The position numbers and the translations under genes are program-made. Below are positions 21,071-32,164 of a stretch of DNA of 64,000 nucleotides, piece after piece. The first letter of the stretch is position 1, and every line of letters starts with the position of its first letter. A model generated the notes under the pieces. The model was given only the letters and a program-made list of their open reading frames with translations, searched no databases and was not told the origin of the DNA. This stretch comes from Psococerastis gibbosa (taxonomy: Eukaryota > Arthropoda > Insecta > Psocodea > Psocidae), in contig OZ020485.1 of the NCBI GenBank assembly GCA_963971405.1, forward strand, positions 1,922,001 through 1,986,000, written 5' to 3'.

Positions 21071-22470
21071 ATTGAAAACATTTGAAATAATTAGTGTGCT
21101 ATATTTTGGACTAAATCAATTTTGGGGGCTTTATCCCTCCAAAAACACCAAAAACACGGCTAAAGAATGTTTTCTCAAAAACGGCTCCAACCAGTGCCGG
21201 GTTTGGCCTTGTGGGGGGCCCTGGGGCCTGCATTGTGAGGGGGCTCTTTCTTGGGCAGAAAAGTCTTATACCCTTAAACGAATATTCCACTATCAATTTA
21301 ATATAAAATGGAGACAGAGGAATGAGGATGCCAGACAAGCCCGTAGCCAGGATTTTTTTTCGGGGGTGGCTGTGGCGATTGTAATCCTATCTAGTGCACA
21401 TTTTTTCCTTGATAATTCAATTATATTAACGTGCGCGGAAGCGTACGAGCCAAGTTCTAGTGTATTCTTTAGAGGTTATGGTGTTACTCGAATATGATGT
21501 GATCCTGTATGATAGAATGACAGCAATGTTAACATTACGACGGTTGCGATTGTATAGAAATAATATTGCAATTAACCCGAAGGGGGGGCCCGGGGGTCTC
21601 CCCCGGGGAGGGAAATGTGAAAATATAGGTGCAAAATAGTGGGGGTTTAGGCATTTTAAAAGCAGTAAAGTATATATTTGATAAAGCTTACAAAGGAATG
21701 GTTATTCATAAAAATAATATATCATTTAGCCCAAAGAGGGGAGCCCGGGGGTCACCCCCGGGGGAAAAATTTGAAAATGTAAGTGAAGAACATTAGGTAT
21801 GGTTTTACAGCAGGAAAGCTGACAAAGGAATGCATATTTATATAGCTGCAAACTGGGGGCCCGGGGGTCTCACCCGGAGCGAAATTTTTGAAAAAATATG
21901 TTTTACGATTTTAACTGCAGTAAAGTCTATACAATTTACTGATGAACACATATTCATGTTATCGTACTAGATTTATTTAATTCTCAACTTTCAACGATCC
22001 AGTGACAACATAAACTGGTCAATTATGGGAAGATGTGTTTGCCTTATTCGTTTGTTTTGATAGTCAAATGTATATCTACTGTAAATTTTGTATTTTGTGG
22101 CTTTTTGCGGGGCCCCTTTTTTGTGGGGGCCCTGGGGCCATGGCCCCGGTGGCCCCATAGCTAAACCCGGTACTGGCTCCAACGATTTTCTTTGAATCAT
22201 ATACGCCAATATTGTAGTTGTTATTAGTGTTATTAATGTAAACAAAGCCCAATGGGCAAAAAAGTAGAAAAGACCAAATTTTCATTAAAAAGATAAAAAA
22301 AAACGTAATTATATTTTTGCGGAACCTTTGCATTCTAACGTCAGGTATGTTTTAGGTATTAAATAGAGCAGCAAAACCGAACCGAATTTGTGCTTTGGGA
22401 TAGGAAAAGTCAAGGCAACCGAAAGTTAACCCTATAGGACAATTATTTACCGTGGAAATACTCATATTAT
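21071..22470 (+). mobile_element. Helentron-like interior split by a hAT element
   Basis: The part before 21191 (CAATTTTGGGGGC, CACGGCTAAAGAATG, CTCAAAAACGGCTCCAAC) and the part after 22176 follow each other as in the intact family copies. The later part reads GCTCCAACGATTTTCTTTG, ATTGTAGT-GTTATTA, GGAACCTTTGCATTC and GGTATGTTTTAGGTATTAAA. Both family ends are missing. Confidence 0.8.
21192..22175. mobile_element. non-autonomous hAT element with perfect 8-bp duplication
   Basis: The 984-bp insert begins CAGTGCCGGGTTTGGCC and ends with the imperfect inverse (CTAAACCCGGTACTG). GCTCCAAC is duplicated exactly on both sides (21184-21191 and 22176-22183). An 8-bp duplication and CAGTG ends are standard for hAT. 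The interior carries G/C-run units with CCCGGGGGTCTCCCCCGGGG-like cores at about 21586, 21745 and 21858, and GCAGTAAAGTATAT-type spacers. No transposase frame was seen, so it is non-autonomous. Confidence 0.93.
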
Positions 22471-22966
22471 GCCAGAAAGATAGGTGGCCTCATTGAGCAG
22501 ATAAATTTAGGTTATTGGAATTGGTATTTTATTACAAGCTATACCACTACCACTGCTACGTTGCTCTTAATTAAATTAATTGTATTATTAGGTAGGTCAA
22601 TGCAAACATGATGGAAATCAAATTTTTAAAAAATGCAATAATTTATTAATTGGGACGTAGAAATATAAAATTACATATTATGAAACTGTTTAATTGCATT
22701 TGCTTGTATTTGGAGAGTTTAATTAAAGAAGTGGAAACTGGACCCGTGCAGGCCTCTCTTCTGTACATGCTTGCGACATGGCTTGAGGCTAAACCGCGAC
22801 CAAGCCAAACGTTTGCCGTAGTAGTTTAATGTTAATTTCATGTTGTCCTGGTTGTTGTTATACAATTACCCAAATATAATTGGTTTCTCAAAATCCGGCT
22901 TGCTTGCTTTACTTACCTGCGGATAAAAATTCATTATTGTTGTTATTAGCAAACCGTAAGTTAATT

Positions 22967-23106
22967 TTGCTTTCCTTTTTATGCGTTAGATAAGGAAAGC
23001 TTTGTGATTATCGTAATTATCGATTTTGAGATTCCATCGGATTTACCATGGAGCTATTGTGATAAACAGGAAAGCATGTACGGCATTAGGTACTCGTACC
23101 GGTTTT
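22967..23106 (+). mobile_element. minimal Helentron-like copy
   Basis: At only 140 bp it keeps both termini: TTGCTTTCC with the 5' hairpin (AGATAAGGAAAGCTTTGTGA) at the left, and GATAAACAGGAAAGCATG with TACTCGTACCGGTT at the right. Nearly the whole interior is deleted. The right end belongs to a second subtype (ACTCGTACCGG instead of ACTCGGACCGG). Confidence 0.7.
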
Positions 23107-23859
23107 CATAGACATGTGACAAATGCCATTAACGATGTATCGGATGCAAATGTAATAATATACACAGATCACCTGATCACATGATAACGTGGGAAACTCA
23201 ATTGTAACATAGTTAAATTTGCGACAGCAAACATAAATACGATACCTACATCAACTAAATTTATACTGCAACTTTTATTTATTTGTTAAATTGTTATTTA
23301 TGATTTTACACTTTGAGTTTCCCACGCTACCAGGCGATATGTGACTACCCTGATTTAGTAAATTTAAAAAGGTTGTCACCGTTGTTCAGTTATGAAGATA
23401 TCAACATTTCTGGGCGTTTAGTTAGATGCAAAGGTGTTATTCTCGGAGATAATAAACATAACATATGTATATGCACACTTGCACATTATAATGTGCCAGG
23501 TCAATATGTAAACGTATTGTATGATGGACATGCATGTTCGAATTCATGAAATAAAAGTGGAAATAGTACTGTTGTTTATGGGAGGGGGAGCAAGAATTGG
23601 ATTTCTATTTGGAGTCACGCAACTCTTTATCGAGGGCAGCCCACCACTTATTTCCCAAACTGGAAAATCAGACATTGCAACCCGGCCATTGAGACCCTAT
23701 GGCCTATTTCTGCAAACTGTCTCAATCTGTGGCTAAAAAAGCACTTACATGGGTGATGGGTCTTCTTCTTCTGCTTCGAATGCATCGAAGATCGGCGATC
23801 ATCCTGGCAGTTGCAATCATTAAAGGAGTAAACGCGTAGATACCGCACTTCAGACTCCT

Positions 23860-24160
23860 CAAAAGGGAGTCAAGTATGTGGGGTTTCGAATAAAAAATTT
23901 CCCCCAGGGGAGACCCCGGCCCCCCTGTTTCCAGTTTAGTTCAAAGTTCTCGTCCGCAAAATTTTAAATCTTTTACTGACAAAATGCGTAAAAAGCCTAT
24001 TAAAAAAACATTACAGAGACCCCTGGAACCCCTCTGGTTTGCAGTAAAATTCTCCGTCTGTAAAATTTACCGCTACTGCTACCAAAACTCGTTATGCCCC
24101 ACTATTTCAGGCCTGTTTCATAAAAAAAAATCCCCTTCGGATGTGGCCGATCAGATTCCA
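23860..24160 (-). mobile_element. hAT-like G/C-run repeat
   Basis: Units with CCCCCAGGGGAGACCCCGGC and AAAATGCGTAAAAAGCC phrases match the family at 31680-31870 and 41190-41400. Boundaries are approximate and no TIR was seen. Confidence 0.55.
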
Positions 24161-24434
24161 TACAAGCTCAGACCCCACTTTTCTTTGTTACGCTATACGT
24201 ATGTAGATAAAAATAAAAATAAATACTTCATTATTTTTCCGACCACAACATCAACACACAAAACGCTCTTGTTTTCCAAATTTCAAACCACAATGACGAC
24301 TATCAACTTTAACTTATCAAATTATTTTCACTTTGACTGGACGCCATTTTTTTTTGAAATGGTTGATTTGTCGTAAAAAGTGTTTATTACTATATTATCG
24401 TAATATATAATATATCGTAATACGGGCTTTCAGT

Positions 24435-25165
24435 CTGATTTTATTCAATTCCTCTGTCCAGTTTTCATGCAACATCAATACATAAAGTTTGCCCGTTTAG
24501 GATAGGTTTTCGACTGGGGTGGTACTGCATGTTTCATTTGGCGCCCCCCCCCCCGTATTTTCGTAAAATAGTAGAAAAATAGGAAAGCCGTCCTCATGGA
24601 CGTACGCATCTTCTAATTAGGGGCATGATCTTAATTACCCCACCCGAGGGGTCGGGGGGCTGAGGGGAGGGGTCGGGGGGCTGAGGGGAGGGGTCTCCCC
24701 GGGGTTGTTTTTTAAAAAAAATAGGCCTGAAATTGTGGAGTTTTACACATTTTGATGTATATACGTCTTGTAACCTATTCTATTAATGTTTAGGTTTTAC
24801 AGCCGAAGAATAGTAGACCTACTGCAAGAAAGGGAGGCCCGGGCGTCTCCCCCGGGGGAATTATTTTGAAAAAGAATGGGCCCAAAATAGTGGAATTTAC
24901 GCACTTTGAAAGCAGTTATGCTCATATTTTACATAGGAAGAATATTACAGCTAACAAGGGGGACCCGGGGACTACCATGGGGAATGTTTTTTAAAAGATA
25001 TGCTTAAAGTTTGTCGGCAAAAAAATTTAAATTTTGCAGACGATGACATTATTAACAAAACTGGAAACAGTAGGACCGGGGTCTCCCCGTGGAATAAATA
25101 TCTGAAAATTTTTCTGTTTTGCTAAAAAAAAATTTTTTGAGGAGGGGGGGAGGTCCGCAACTGGA
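24435..25165 (+). mobile_element. hAT-like G/C-run repeat, tandem units
   Basis: It contains the block CAGTTTTCATGCAACATC and the GGTTTTCGACTGGGGTGG region shared with 19230-19330 and 26260-26300. At least four units follow with CTCCCCGGGG-like cores (near 24708, 24846, 24966 and 25081). The segment GTTTGTCGGCAAAAAAATT is repeated at 26358. Confidence 0.6.
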
Positions 25166-26205
25166 TGTCAACGTCCATTCATGTCACTGAAAGGTTACCA
25201 CAATAACTATCATTGAACTAATAATTTGCAGTAAAATACTGAATTCCTAGAATATAATTACTTGATATAATGCGTAGCCTGCTAATGGTGTGATGTTCAC
25301 AGTTTTCCGTGGACCTATACCCTGTTTACTGTGGCCATCATCCATGCATAATACGTGAGTCCCTGAACTTGTGATTATTCAACACTCTGGTATCCTCCGT
25401 CTAGTTCTTACCTTGGTCTTCCTCGTCCCTGGTGTTATCTATTCTATTTACGTGTCATCTCTCTTCCATACCAACGGAGCCCCATCACGGGCTGCTTCTC
25501 TTTGCACGCAAGTTCCGCAAAGATTACATATTCTGTAGCCTAGGTCACGGCTGAAAATGTTGCTCCTCATTTTGATTTGCGGCATGTTATACCGGTATAG
25601 TATACTGTACAAGTTATTCAAGGTTTTGGATGCCCTTGGTAGAAACGCCAAAAATTGAATCTCGGCAATAGATTTAATTGGAGCGCACAGTCGAATGGAA
25701 CAGGGCAACTAAATGGGTTTCCAATATCTTATTTTTCCGGTATATTTCGGGAGAACAAAGTTTTAATTTACAAAGTTTCCTCCCAAGATAAACGGAAAAT
25801 CTCAGCAAGCTTTCCAATGCAAAATTTCCAACGAAATTTTGTAGCTATTCCCCCTTTGTTTATTCATTCTTTTTGCTCTAGGCCAAACGTTCTATTTGGA
25901 GTGAAGACTTAGCAAAGTGCAGTTTGAAAGAATTTTCAATAGCAGTTGAGTTGAAGGGCCGTACATACCAAATCAAGTTTATTTGACGTTAAAATGCAAT
26001 ACCGTACCAAAGAACAAAGATATGCTTTCCTATTTATCAATTAGTACAGACACCGAGCAAGATAATAAGAGTACTTCCATGGTCCAAGGTTATTTTTCGG
26101 TTGCCTCAGCTTTCCTTATCCCAAAGCATTAAATCAATTGGTGGGACGTTTGCATAGTCTAAAACGAGCAGACCAATGTAATTCAACATAGCAATAATGA
26201 CAGGG
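25166..26205. other. no gene seen
   Basis: No supported gene. Around 26019-26050 there is a minus-strand Helentron 3' terminus fragment (GCTTTCCTATTTATCAATTA), reading away from the adjoining repeat. Confidence 0.4.
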
Positions 26206-26212
26206 TAGTAGC

Positions 26213-26466
26213 CAGGGGCGTAGCCAGAATTTTTTTTTTTGGGGGGGTCCAGTTTTCGTAAAGTTTGCCCGCTTACGATAGGTTTTTGAATGGGGTGGTG
26301 TATCATTTGACGCCCCCCCCCCTCGGGGATTGTTTTTTTAAAAGTTAGGCCTGAAATAGTTTGTCGGCAAAAAAATTGATTTTGCAGACGATAACTTTAT
26401 TAACAAAACTGGAAAAAGGGGGACCGGGGTCTATTTTGCTAAATTTTTGGGGGAGGGGGGTCCGGA
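26213..26466 (+). mobile_element. hAT-like G/C-run repeat, left end
   Basis: It begins CAGGGGCGTAGCCAGAATTT followed by T and G runs, the classic look of a hAT terminus. It then repeats the 24435-25165 interior in a shortened form. It stops where a LINE fragment begins. Confidence 0.65.
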
Positions 26467-27345
26467 CGCTCAATATGTCAAAAACCAACTACTTAGAATT
26501 TAATAATACAAACCAAAATACCAAACATGACAACCACTCACTCCCACTCATCAAAGAAGTAAACCAAACCAAATATCTCGGTATAGTTATAGATAGCAAA
26601 TTTAACTGGAAAGAGCAAATTGACAACACTGTAAACAAATTAAGAAAAACTATTTACAAATTTGTACAAATGAGAATTATAGCAAATCCAAACCTTTTAA
26701 GAAGCGTTTACCATGCACTAATACACTCAAACATAGAATATGGAATTATAGTGTGGGGCGCAGCGTCACAAAATGAACTTTAGAGGCTCTTCAAAGTCAA
26801 AAAGAGAATCTAAAAAATAATATATAAAAAACCAAAACTATTCCCTACTACTGAACATACCGAACAGCAAACTTTCCAAACGGCTGCCTTACGCCAACTG
26901 TCAACTACATAATCCGGTTCAACATAGCCACAACACCAGATACAAACAAGGAATACCACAAACTATAAACAAACCCAGCACAACTAGAATTATTAAATCG
27001 GCAAAATAACCTACCATTAAGTATAAGAAACAGCCCTACCTTAAAAACATTTATGAAAAAAATAAAAAGACATCTAAACAAGTAAACATAAAGGATATAA
27101 AAACTAAAACTAAAAACGCGCACCCTGAAACACAACATCACCAACCTTTACCGTACCCTATCCTAACTAACATTATCCTGTCACTTACAGACTAACTTAA
27201 TTACGCTAATAACGATTCCCTGTGATTAAGCCAGACACGGCACTGCCTGTGGCTAAAGGAAAATAAATAAAAACTTTAAAAAAAACTGTAAACTGTAAAA
27301 ATTGGGAAATAAATGTATTATTATTATTATTATTATTTATTAAGA
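26467..27345 (+). pseudogene. 5'-truncated Jockey-like LINE, RT C-terminal part
   Basis: From 26475 the frame gives MSKTNYLEFNNTNQ, VNQTKYLGIVIDSKFNWKEQ, VNKLRKTIYKFVQMRI, YHALIHSNIEYGIIVWGAAS and then a stop at about 26780. This is the thumb and connection region after the catalytic core of a LINE RT. Conserved C-terminal segments (NNLPLSIRNSPTLKTFMKKI) appear later in other frames up to about 27090, so there are several frameshifts and stops. The 3' end has a GCCAGACACGGCACTGCC region and a (TTA)n tail at 27317-27341. The part of the open frame before 26467 comes from the adjoining hAT-like repeat and is not LINE. Confidence 0.85.
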
Positions 27346-27399
27346 AATAAATTCCCCCGGACAACATTTTTGTGAACTTAAAACAGCAAATTTTATTGA

Positions 27400-27537
27400 G
27401 AATTTCGGATTGCCGACAGACAGACAAAAACACGTTCCTGGGACCTCAAAATGTGTATCCGTCGAAATCACAGAGCTGAAAATTTCGACCATGACAAAGC
27501 TTAAATATCCGACGCATAAAATATATAGGAAAGCAAT
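27400..27537 (-). mobile_element. Helentron-like element, 5' fragment
   Basis: Read on the minus strand: ATTGCTTTCC-TATATATTTTATGCG, AGCTTTGTCATGGTCGAAAT, GAGGTCCCAGGAAC and a few TGTC units. It ends against the LINE (TTA)n tail. Confidence 0.7.
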
Positions 27538-28884
27538 AAAGGCTATGCTATTTCATTCCATGTTGTACTAAAAATGATTGAAAATATTAAAATTAAACTG
27601 CATACGGTCTTATGACTTATCACAATAAACCCATTGCGCAAATTTTGAGTAAAGTTGAAATGGGAAGTATTTTGATACACTAACTGCCGTTACATTGTAT
27701 TGCACTCGCGGAATTTCCAGCCTTTCAGCTCTGCCAGTAATCATTATTATACCATTGTCATGTGCATAATAACTCTAAATTTGATGTATTGGATACATAC
27801 CAACGTCCCATAAGGCAAGCACAAAACTGCAAGTGAAGGCAAGCTTCCATTGACTCCTTTCACACATTGCCTTGACGTACATTTTCTGGGAGTCAAAATA
27901 GTGGAAACCATGCAGTGGCACGCGGGATGATTCATTTATTTTATAATGGCTGTTTAACCATGGCTCGGTTGCTCGCTTCAGCAAAATTGCCAAACGATAG
28001 CACGCCAACATTCGCACACATTACGTCCTGTATTACACTATTACAGTAGCTGCACAAAAGGTGCCCATGGTAGATAAGCCGCAACATCCCTCGTGACAAA
28101 AGATATTGGAGATTGGGGATGGTGAAACTTAACTAAAATGCAAAGACAACTTAGTTAAAGACAAATAGCCTAGGACTTGGGTATACCGAAAGTTTGAAAG
28201 AAGTTGGCCTTTGGGTCGAAATATCTTGATTTCGGGTTTCAACATCTGACTAAGAAAGTGAATTGACAAATAATGCGAATGGCAAGCATCCTGAGCTGTA
28301 AGGCTCGTGGGCACTAACCATAATGCTGTATTTCAATACTTACCTAAATATCGTACCTATAAATTATGGTTAGGTAGATTTATACCAACTTTACTTACAA
28401 GAAAATTACTATTTTTTAAATAAACGAAATGTAGAATTGGAGGAACCTAGAACCCAGAACCTAGAAGAGGGCGTGCCAGGATCGAAGGGAGTGGAGGTAT
28501 CAATGGCACATGTTGCAGCCAACCGACTGCAATTTGAAGAAGAAGAAATCGAAGCTCCTTTGCAAGTTGAGGTTAATCCGGGTGGCGTGTGACGAGCGAC
28601 ATTGCTGTAGCTTATAAGCGTCTCAAGGGATGTCCCCCCTCCCCCGCAATATTGCAGTGACACGTGCCGACACGTGTAGTGATCATCACGTTCTACACTA
28701 ATGATACCATGCTCTCACGCGTATTAACTAAAAAAGCTTCACATTTTTATTAAGTGGACTGTATGCTCCAATTACATTAAAATACTTTGTAATCTATTCT
28801 TATGAGCCTCCCCCCATTATAATGACATTGTTGTAGTGCGTAAAATTGTCTGGTTTATTAGAACACTAAATAGTAGCTTCTTTG
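27538..28884. other. no gene established
   Basis: No supported gene. A plus-strand open segment at 28425-28591 encodes an acidic peptide (LEEGVPGSKGVEVSMAHV, FEEEEIEAPLQVEVNPGG) and then a stop. I cannot tie it to a gene. Confidence 0.35.
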
Positions 28885-29190
28885 GAGTCAGGCGCCTGAG
28901 GTTGCCCTCCAGGCTTACCATTCACTTGTAATGAGTCACTTAAATTATGGTACATTGGCCTGGGGAGGAGCCTCCATTACGGCAAGGCTTCAAACGAGGG
29001 GGTCCTCGCTCTAGCTCCGCGCACTGCCAAAAGTGAGCGACTTGATCCAACACTACGCAAAGCTTTGTCTACTTCCAAAACATACCAAATGAACTGAGAG
29101 CGGCGAGAAATACTTCTTCTAATCATCTCATAGGGAAAGCTTTCTATATAGGCTGTTATAGTGAGGCCCTGCAATGGCATAACTAACTGC
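28885..29190 (+). pseudogene. LINE RT fragment, same family as 58056-59920
   Basis: Translation gives VALQAYHSLVMSHLNYGTLA followed by WGGAS. It closely matches LQAYHSLVISHTNYGILAWG in the minus-strand LINE near 58450. Further on, LRAARNTSSNHLIGKAFYI matches that element's C-terminal ELRAARNASNF. There are frame breaks between the two. It is a C-terminal fragment only. Confidence 0.8.
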
Positions 29191-29199
29191 CATTATATG

Positions 29200-29755
29200 A
29201 AGAACTTATTTTATACTTTTGTAAACAGAACGTATTGCGCCGGTAAGGCTGAGCTGCAGGCTACTATCGGGAGCACATGGGGCGGATTGTGAGAAGGCCA
29301 TCCAGATATGGTGCATGCATGGATGGTGGCGGATGAACCTGATGGGTCAACGGCTGCGCTCAAGCCTTCTACGAAGACTAGGATCACGGAGAACGACACT
29401 CCGAACCCTAACCAAGAAGTTAGGTCTGGTTGGCCAGTTGAAGAAGCATCGATACCGCGATTATTGTGAGTGTGTGGACTAGGGCGTTCCTCAGAACCGA
29501 AGCACTGCAGCTTAACCCGGCAGCAGTGACCAGAACACGAGGACCGAACAACAACCACAACAACGAAACTAGACGAAGAAAGAAGAAAAGGAAGAGAAGA
29601 GATACCATGGGAATGGTAAGTGAGACGAAGGTTCTTTTTGCCACTATCAACATCGGTACAATGACAGGCAAGAGTCTAGAAATAGTAAAAGTCATGAAAT
29701 CTGGAATGATCAGCATTACGTGCGTCCAAGAGACAAAAGTGGAAAGGTGATACAA
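29200..29755 (+). pseudogene. LINE 5' end: leader and start of endonuclease
   Basis: A GC-richer leader with CAACAACCACAACAACGAAA and a purine-rich stretch precedes the ATG at 29608. The frame TKVLFATINIGTMTGKSLEI, VKVMKSGMISITCVQETKVE is the N terminus of an apurinic-type LINE endonuclease (catalytic N in the NIG segment, E in VQET). It stops at about 29750, where a G/C-run repeat begins. No continuation of the endonuclease was found nearby. Confidence 0.8.
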
Positions 29756-29756
29756 G

Positions 29757-31070
29757 CCAGCGGGTCCAGAGATTTATAATTTCACTGCTGTAAAAATAGT
29801 AAAACCCCACTATTTTGAACTTATATTTTCAAATTTTCCCCCCGGGGGAAACCCCTGGGCCCCCCTGATTCCAGAAATATGAATAAGCATTTAAGCATTC
29901 CTTTGTAAGTTTAAAAAATCAATACTTTACTTTTAATCTTTCTTTAATCTTTAGACTAATTCCAACAATAAGACAATTACAGTTTGTGACAATTTATATA
30001 CCGCAGGGCACTAGCCCGTGTGCGGCATTAACGTTGGTTACCTATCTATATATTCAAATACTATTTTAATTATACTATAAACTAAATACTTATATGCTAT
30101 AAGCTAAATACTTATCTACTATGAACTAAATGCTGATTATAATGTTATGCAATTGTCATGTATTATTCCTGAGACAATCCAGTTTTGCATTTTCCTTTTG
30201 AAGAGATAGATGTTATTTATGATTTTTATGTCCAAGGGCAGTTTGTTCTAATAGGTTAAGCCTGTGAATTGTGCTTGCCTTTGTGTAAGTTTTGTCCGTG
30301 TGCGATTTTGTATAAGGCTAGTGGTTTTGTTGTAATGTATCTAGTGTTATGTTGTTGAGTGGTTTCTGGGATGTGTGTGTGTTGTTTTTTTTGTATTTCC
30401 ATTATAGACTCATTTACGAACAGTTGTTTTAGAGTTTGTACACCTGCTATTTTGAATAGTTCTCTAGATGGGAATGTGTAGGGTTTTCTATACATAATTT
30501 TCAATTTTTTTCTTCTGAATTATGCTTAATTTATGTATGGTAAAAATCCATAAGATAAGTGAGGCTGGACGAGAGCATAATATATTTGTTTTAATAAAAT
30601 AGGAGTGACTATATATTTTCTGTTGTTCTGAGTTTTTTTAGTGTATGTTGAATGTGTTCCTCTCATTTTAATTTTTCATCGAGTATTATACCTAGATATT
30701 TTGCTGATTTACTTTTTTGAATATTGTTTATAGTTATAGTTTGAGGAGAGTTTTTGTTGGAAAAATCTATATAGGCCGAGTTCGTTTTTGTCAGATTAAG
30801 GGTTAGGCAGTTTTCGTTTAGCCAATTTTGTATCAATACCAGGTCATACTTTACTGCTGTAAACCTATAAAACTATAAATAAAATGTATTTTGCCCTTGT
30901 ATTTTCAAATTTTACCTCTGGGGGAGACCCCCCTGTTGCCAGTAATACGAATAAGCATTATTGCTGCATTATTACTGATGTTAAAATGCGTAAAACCCCA
31001 CTATTTTGCCCTTATATTGTCACATTTCCCCCAGGGGAAACCCCCCAGACTCCCCATTGGTACCTCAGGC
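29757..31070 (-). mobile_element. hAT-like G/C-run repeat split by a LINE
   Basis: The parts 29757-29931 and 30846-31070 are one repeat: TAAAACCCCACTATTTTG units with CCCCCGGGGGAAACCCCTGG-like cores and ATACTTTACTGCTG spacers. They are separated by a LINE that duplicated ATACTTTACT. Termini were not found. Confidence 0.65.
29932..30845 (-). pseudogene. 5'-truncated Jockey-like LINE with 10-bp target duplication
   Basis: Flanked by ATACTTTACT at 29922-29931 and 30846-30855. On the minus strand it starts mid-RT: VLIQNWLNENCLTLNLTKTN, then KSAKYLGIILDEKLK, a stop, and EEHIQHTLKKLR. Later it gives KIMYRKPYTFPSRELFKIAG and TTKPLALYKIAHGQNLHKGK (30504-30256). The 3' end has AAAGATTAAAGA-type units, i.e. 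a short-repeat tail. Several stops and frameshifts show it is dead. Confidence 0.88.
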
Positions 31071-31224
31071 ATAGACATGTCCAAAGGCGAGGTGAGCCCC
31101 ATCTACAGAAAAGGGTTGAGGAGATTGTGGTCTGAGGAACCAGGAGACCAAATAGGACGCTGTCGAGAAAGATCTAGGCAGATATGGACCAACTTACACT
31201 CACAAAAAAGGACGCCCTAAATAC

Positions 31225-31440
31225 TGTGGAGGCGCCCCCCCCCCCCTCGTATTTCGCACCTATTTCAACACATTTTTTCCGGAATGATCGCCGCGCCCCC
31301 AGTTTGCAGTTATAGCAATCTTCGTCGCTAAAATTATAACCATAGGCTACAGCGAATAGCGATCAAATTCGGAAAACGCACTATTTCGCTCCAACAATAT
31401 ATTTTCACCGGGGAAAACCCCCGAACCCCCATATTTGGAG
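31225..31440 (-). mobile_element. hAT-like G/C-run repeat, diverged
   Basis: C run, TTTCGCACCTATTTCAACAC, GCCCCCAGTTTGCAGTTATA and a CCGGGGAAAACCCCCGAACC core. It is the same kind of unit as at 21840-21900, in the opposite orientation. Confidence 0.5.
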
Positions 31441-31546
31441 GATGAATCATGTTTATAAGTTACGTATACTGCTTCGTTAGTTAATAGTTATTTATTTATG
31501 TAAGGACTTTTTATGGACCCAGGCCTATAGGTCCAATGCCAACAGC

Positions 31547-32060
31547 CAGGCGCGGATCTATGCCCCCCCCCCATTAGGTTCTAATTTTACACTAGATAGA
31601 ACACTGTATTTTTAATTACACAACTTCAAAATTCATTACCTCAACATATAAGAATCATAAATCCGAGAGTTACTACTCTCAAAATGCGTAAAACTCCACT
31701 ATTTGAGCCCTATTTTTCAAAATATTTCGACCGGGAGAGACCCTCGGGCCCCCCTTGTGCACAATTATATTAATTCCCTGTAATATAGGCAACTTATTGC
31801 TCGGAAAATGCGTAAAACCCCAATATTTCAGCCCTATTTTTAACAATGTTTGAACCGGGGGAGACCCCCTTTCATATCTTCTGCACCCTCTGGCTCATGC
31901 GCAAAGAACACTAAGGTCATTCATTTAAAAGCTGCGTACGTTCATGAGAACGGCTTTCCCCACTTTGTACACTTGTGGGGGGGGGGGGGATTATACACCG
32001 CCCCCCGTTACGCCACTGACAAGTGCCTCCCCCTTGTGTGAGGTCTGGGACCGCCTCTGA
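31547..32060 (-). mobile_element. hAT-like G/C-run repeats, two nested termini
   Basis: The left end CAGGCGCGGATCTATGCCCC and the right end CCGCCTCTG (inverse CAGAGGCGG) are hAT-like, but the 8 bases outside do not match. A second terminus, CGTTACGCCACTG (inverse CAGTGGCGTAACG), ends at about 32020. Interior units carry AAAATGCGTAAAACCCC and CCGGGGGAGACCCCC cores, so two related elements are probably nested. Confidence 0.6.
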
Positions 32061-32164
32061 TTATATTGGCAATTTTTTGCAATTCATCTTCTTTATTCGT
32101 GTTTAACCTTAGCCTCCTCCTTGGTCTCATTCTAGATACGAGCCTGCCAACAGCCCCATGGATT

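Noticed and set aside
23313-23549. 78-codon plus-strand frame
   Set aside because: It starts in AT-rich sequence beside a Helentron fragment and resembles no family I know.
26361-26470. N-terminal part of the 140-codon frame that ends in LINE RT
   Set aside because: This part is G/C-run hAT-like repeat; only the sequence from about 26470 is LINE.
31547-32060. Single hAT element with CAGGCGCGG/CCGCCTCTG ends
   Set aside because: The 8 bases outside the two ends do not match, so they more likely belong to different nested elements.
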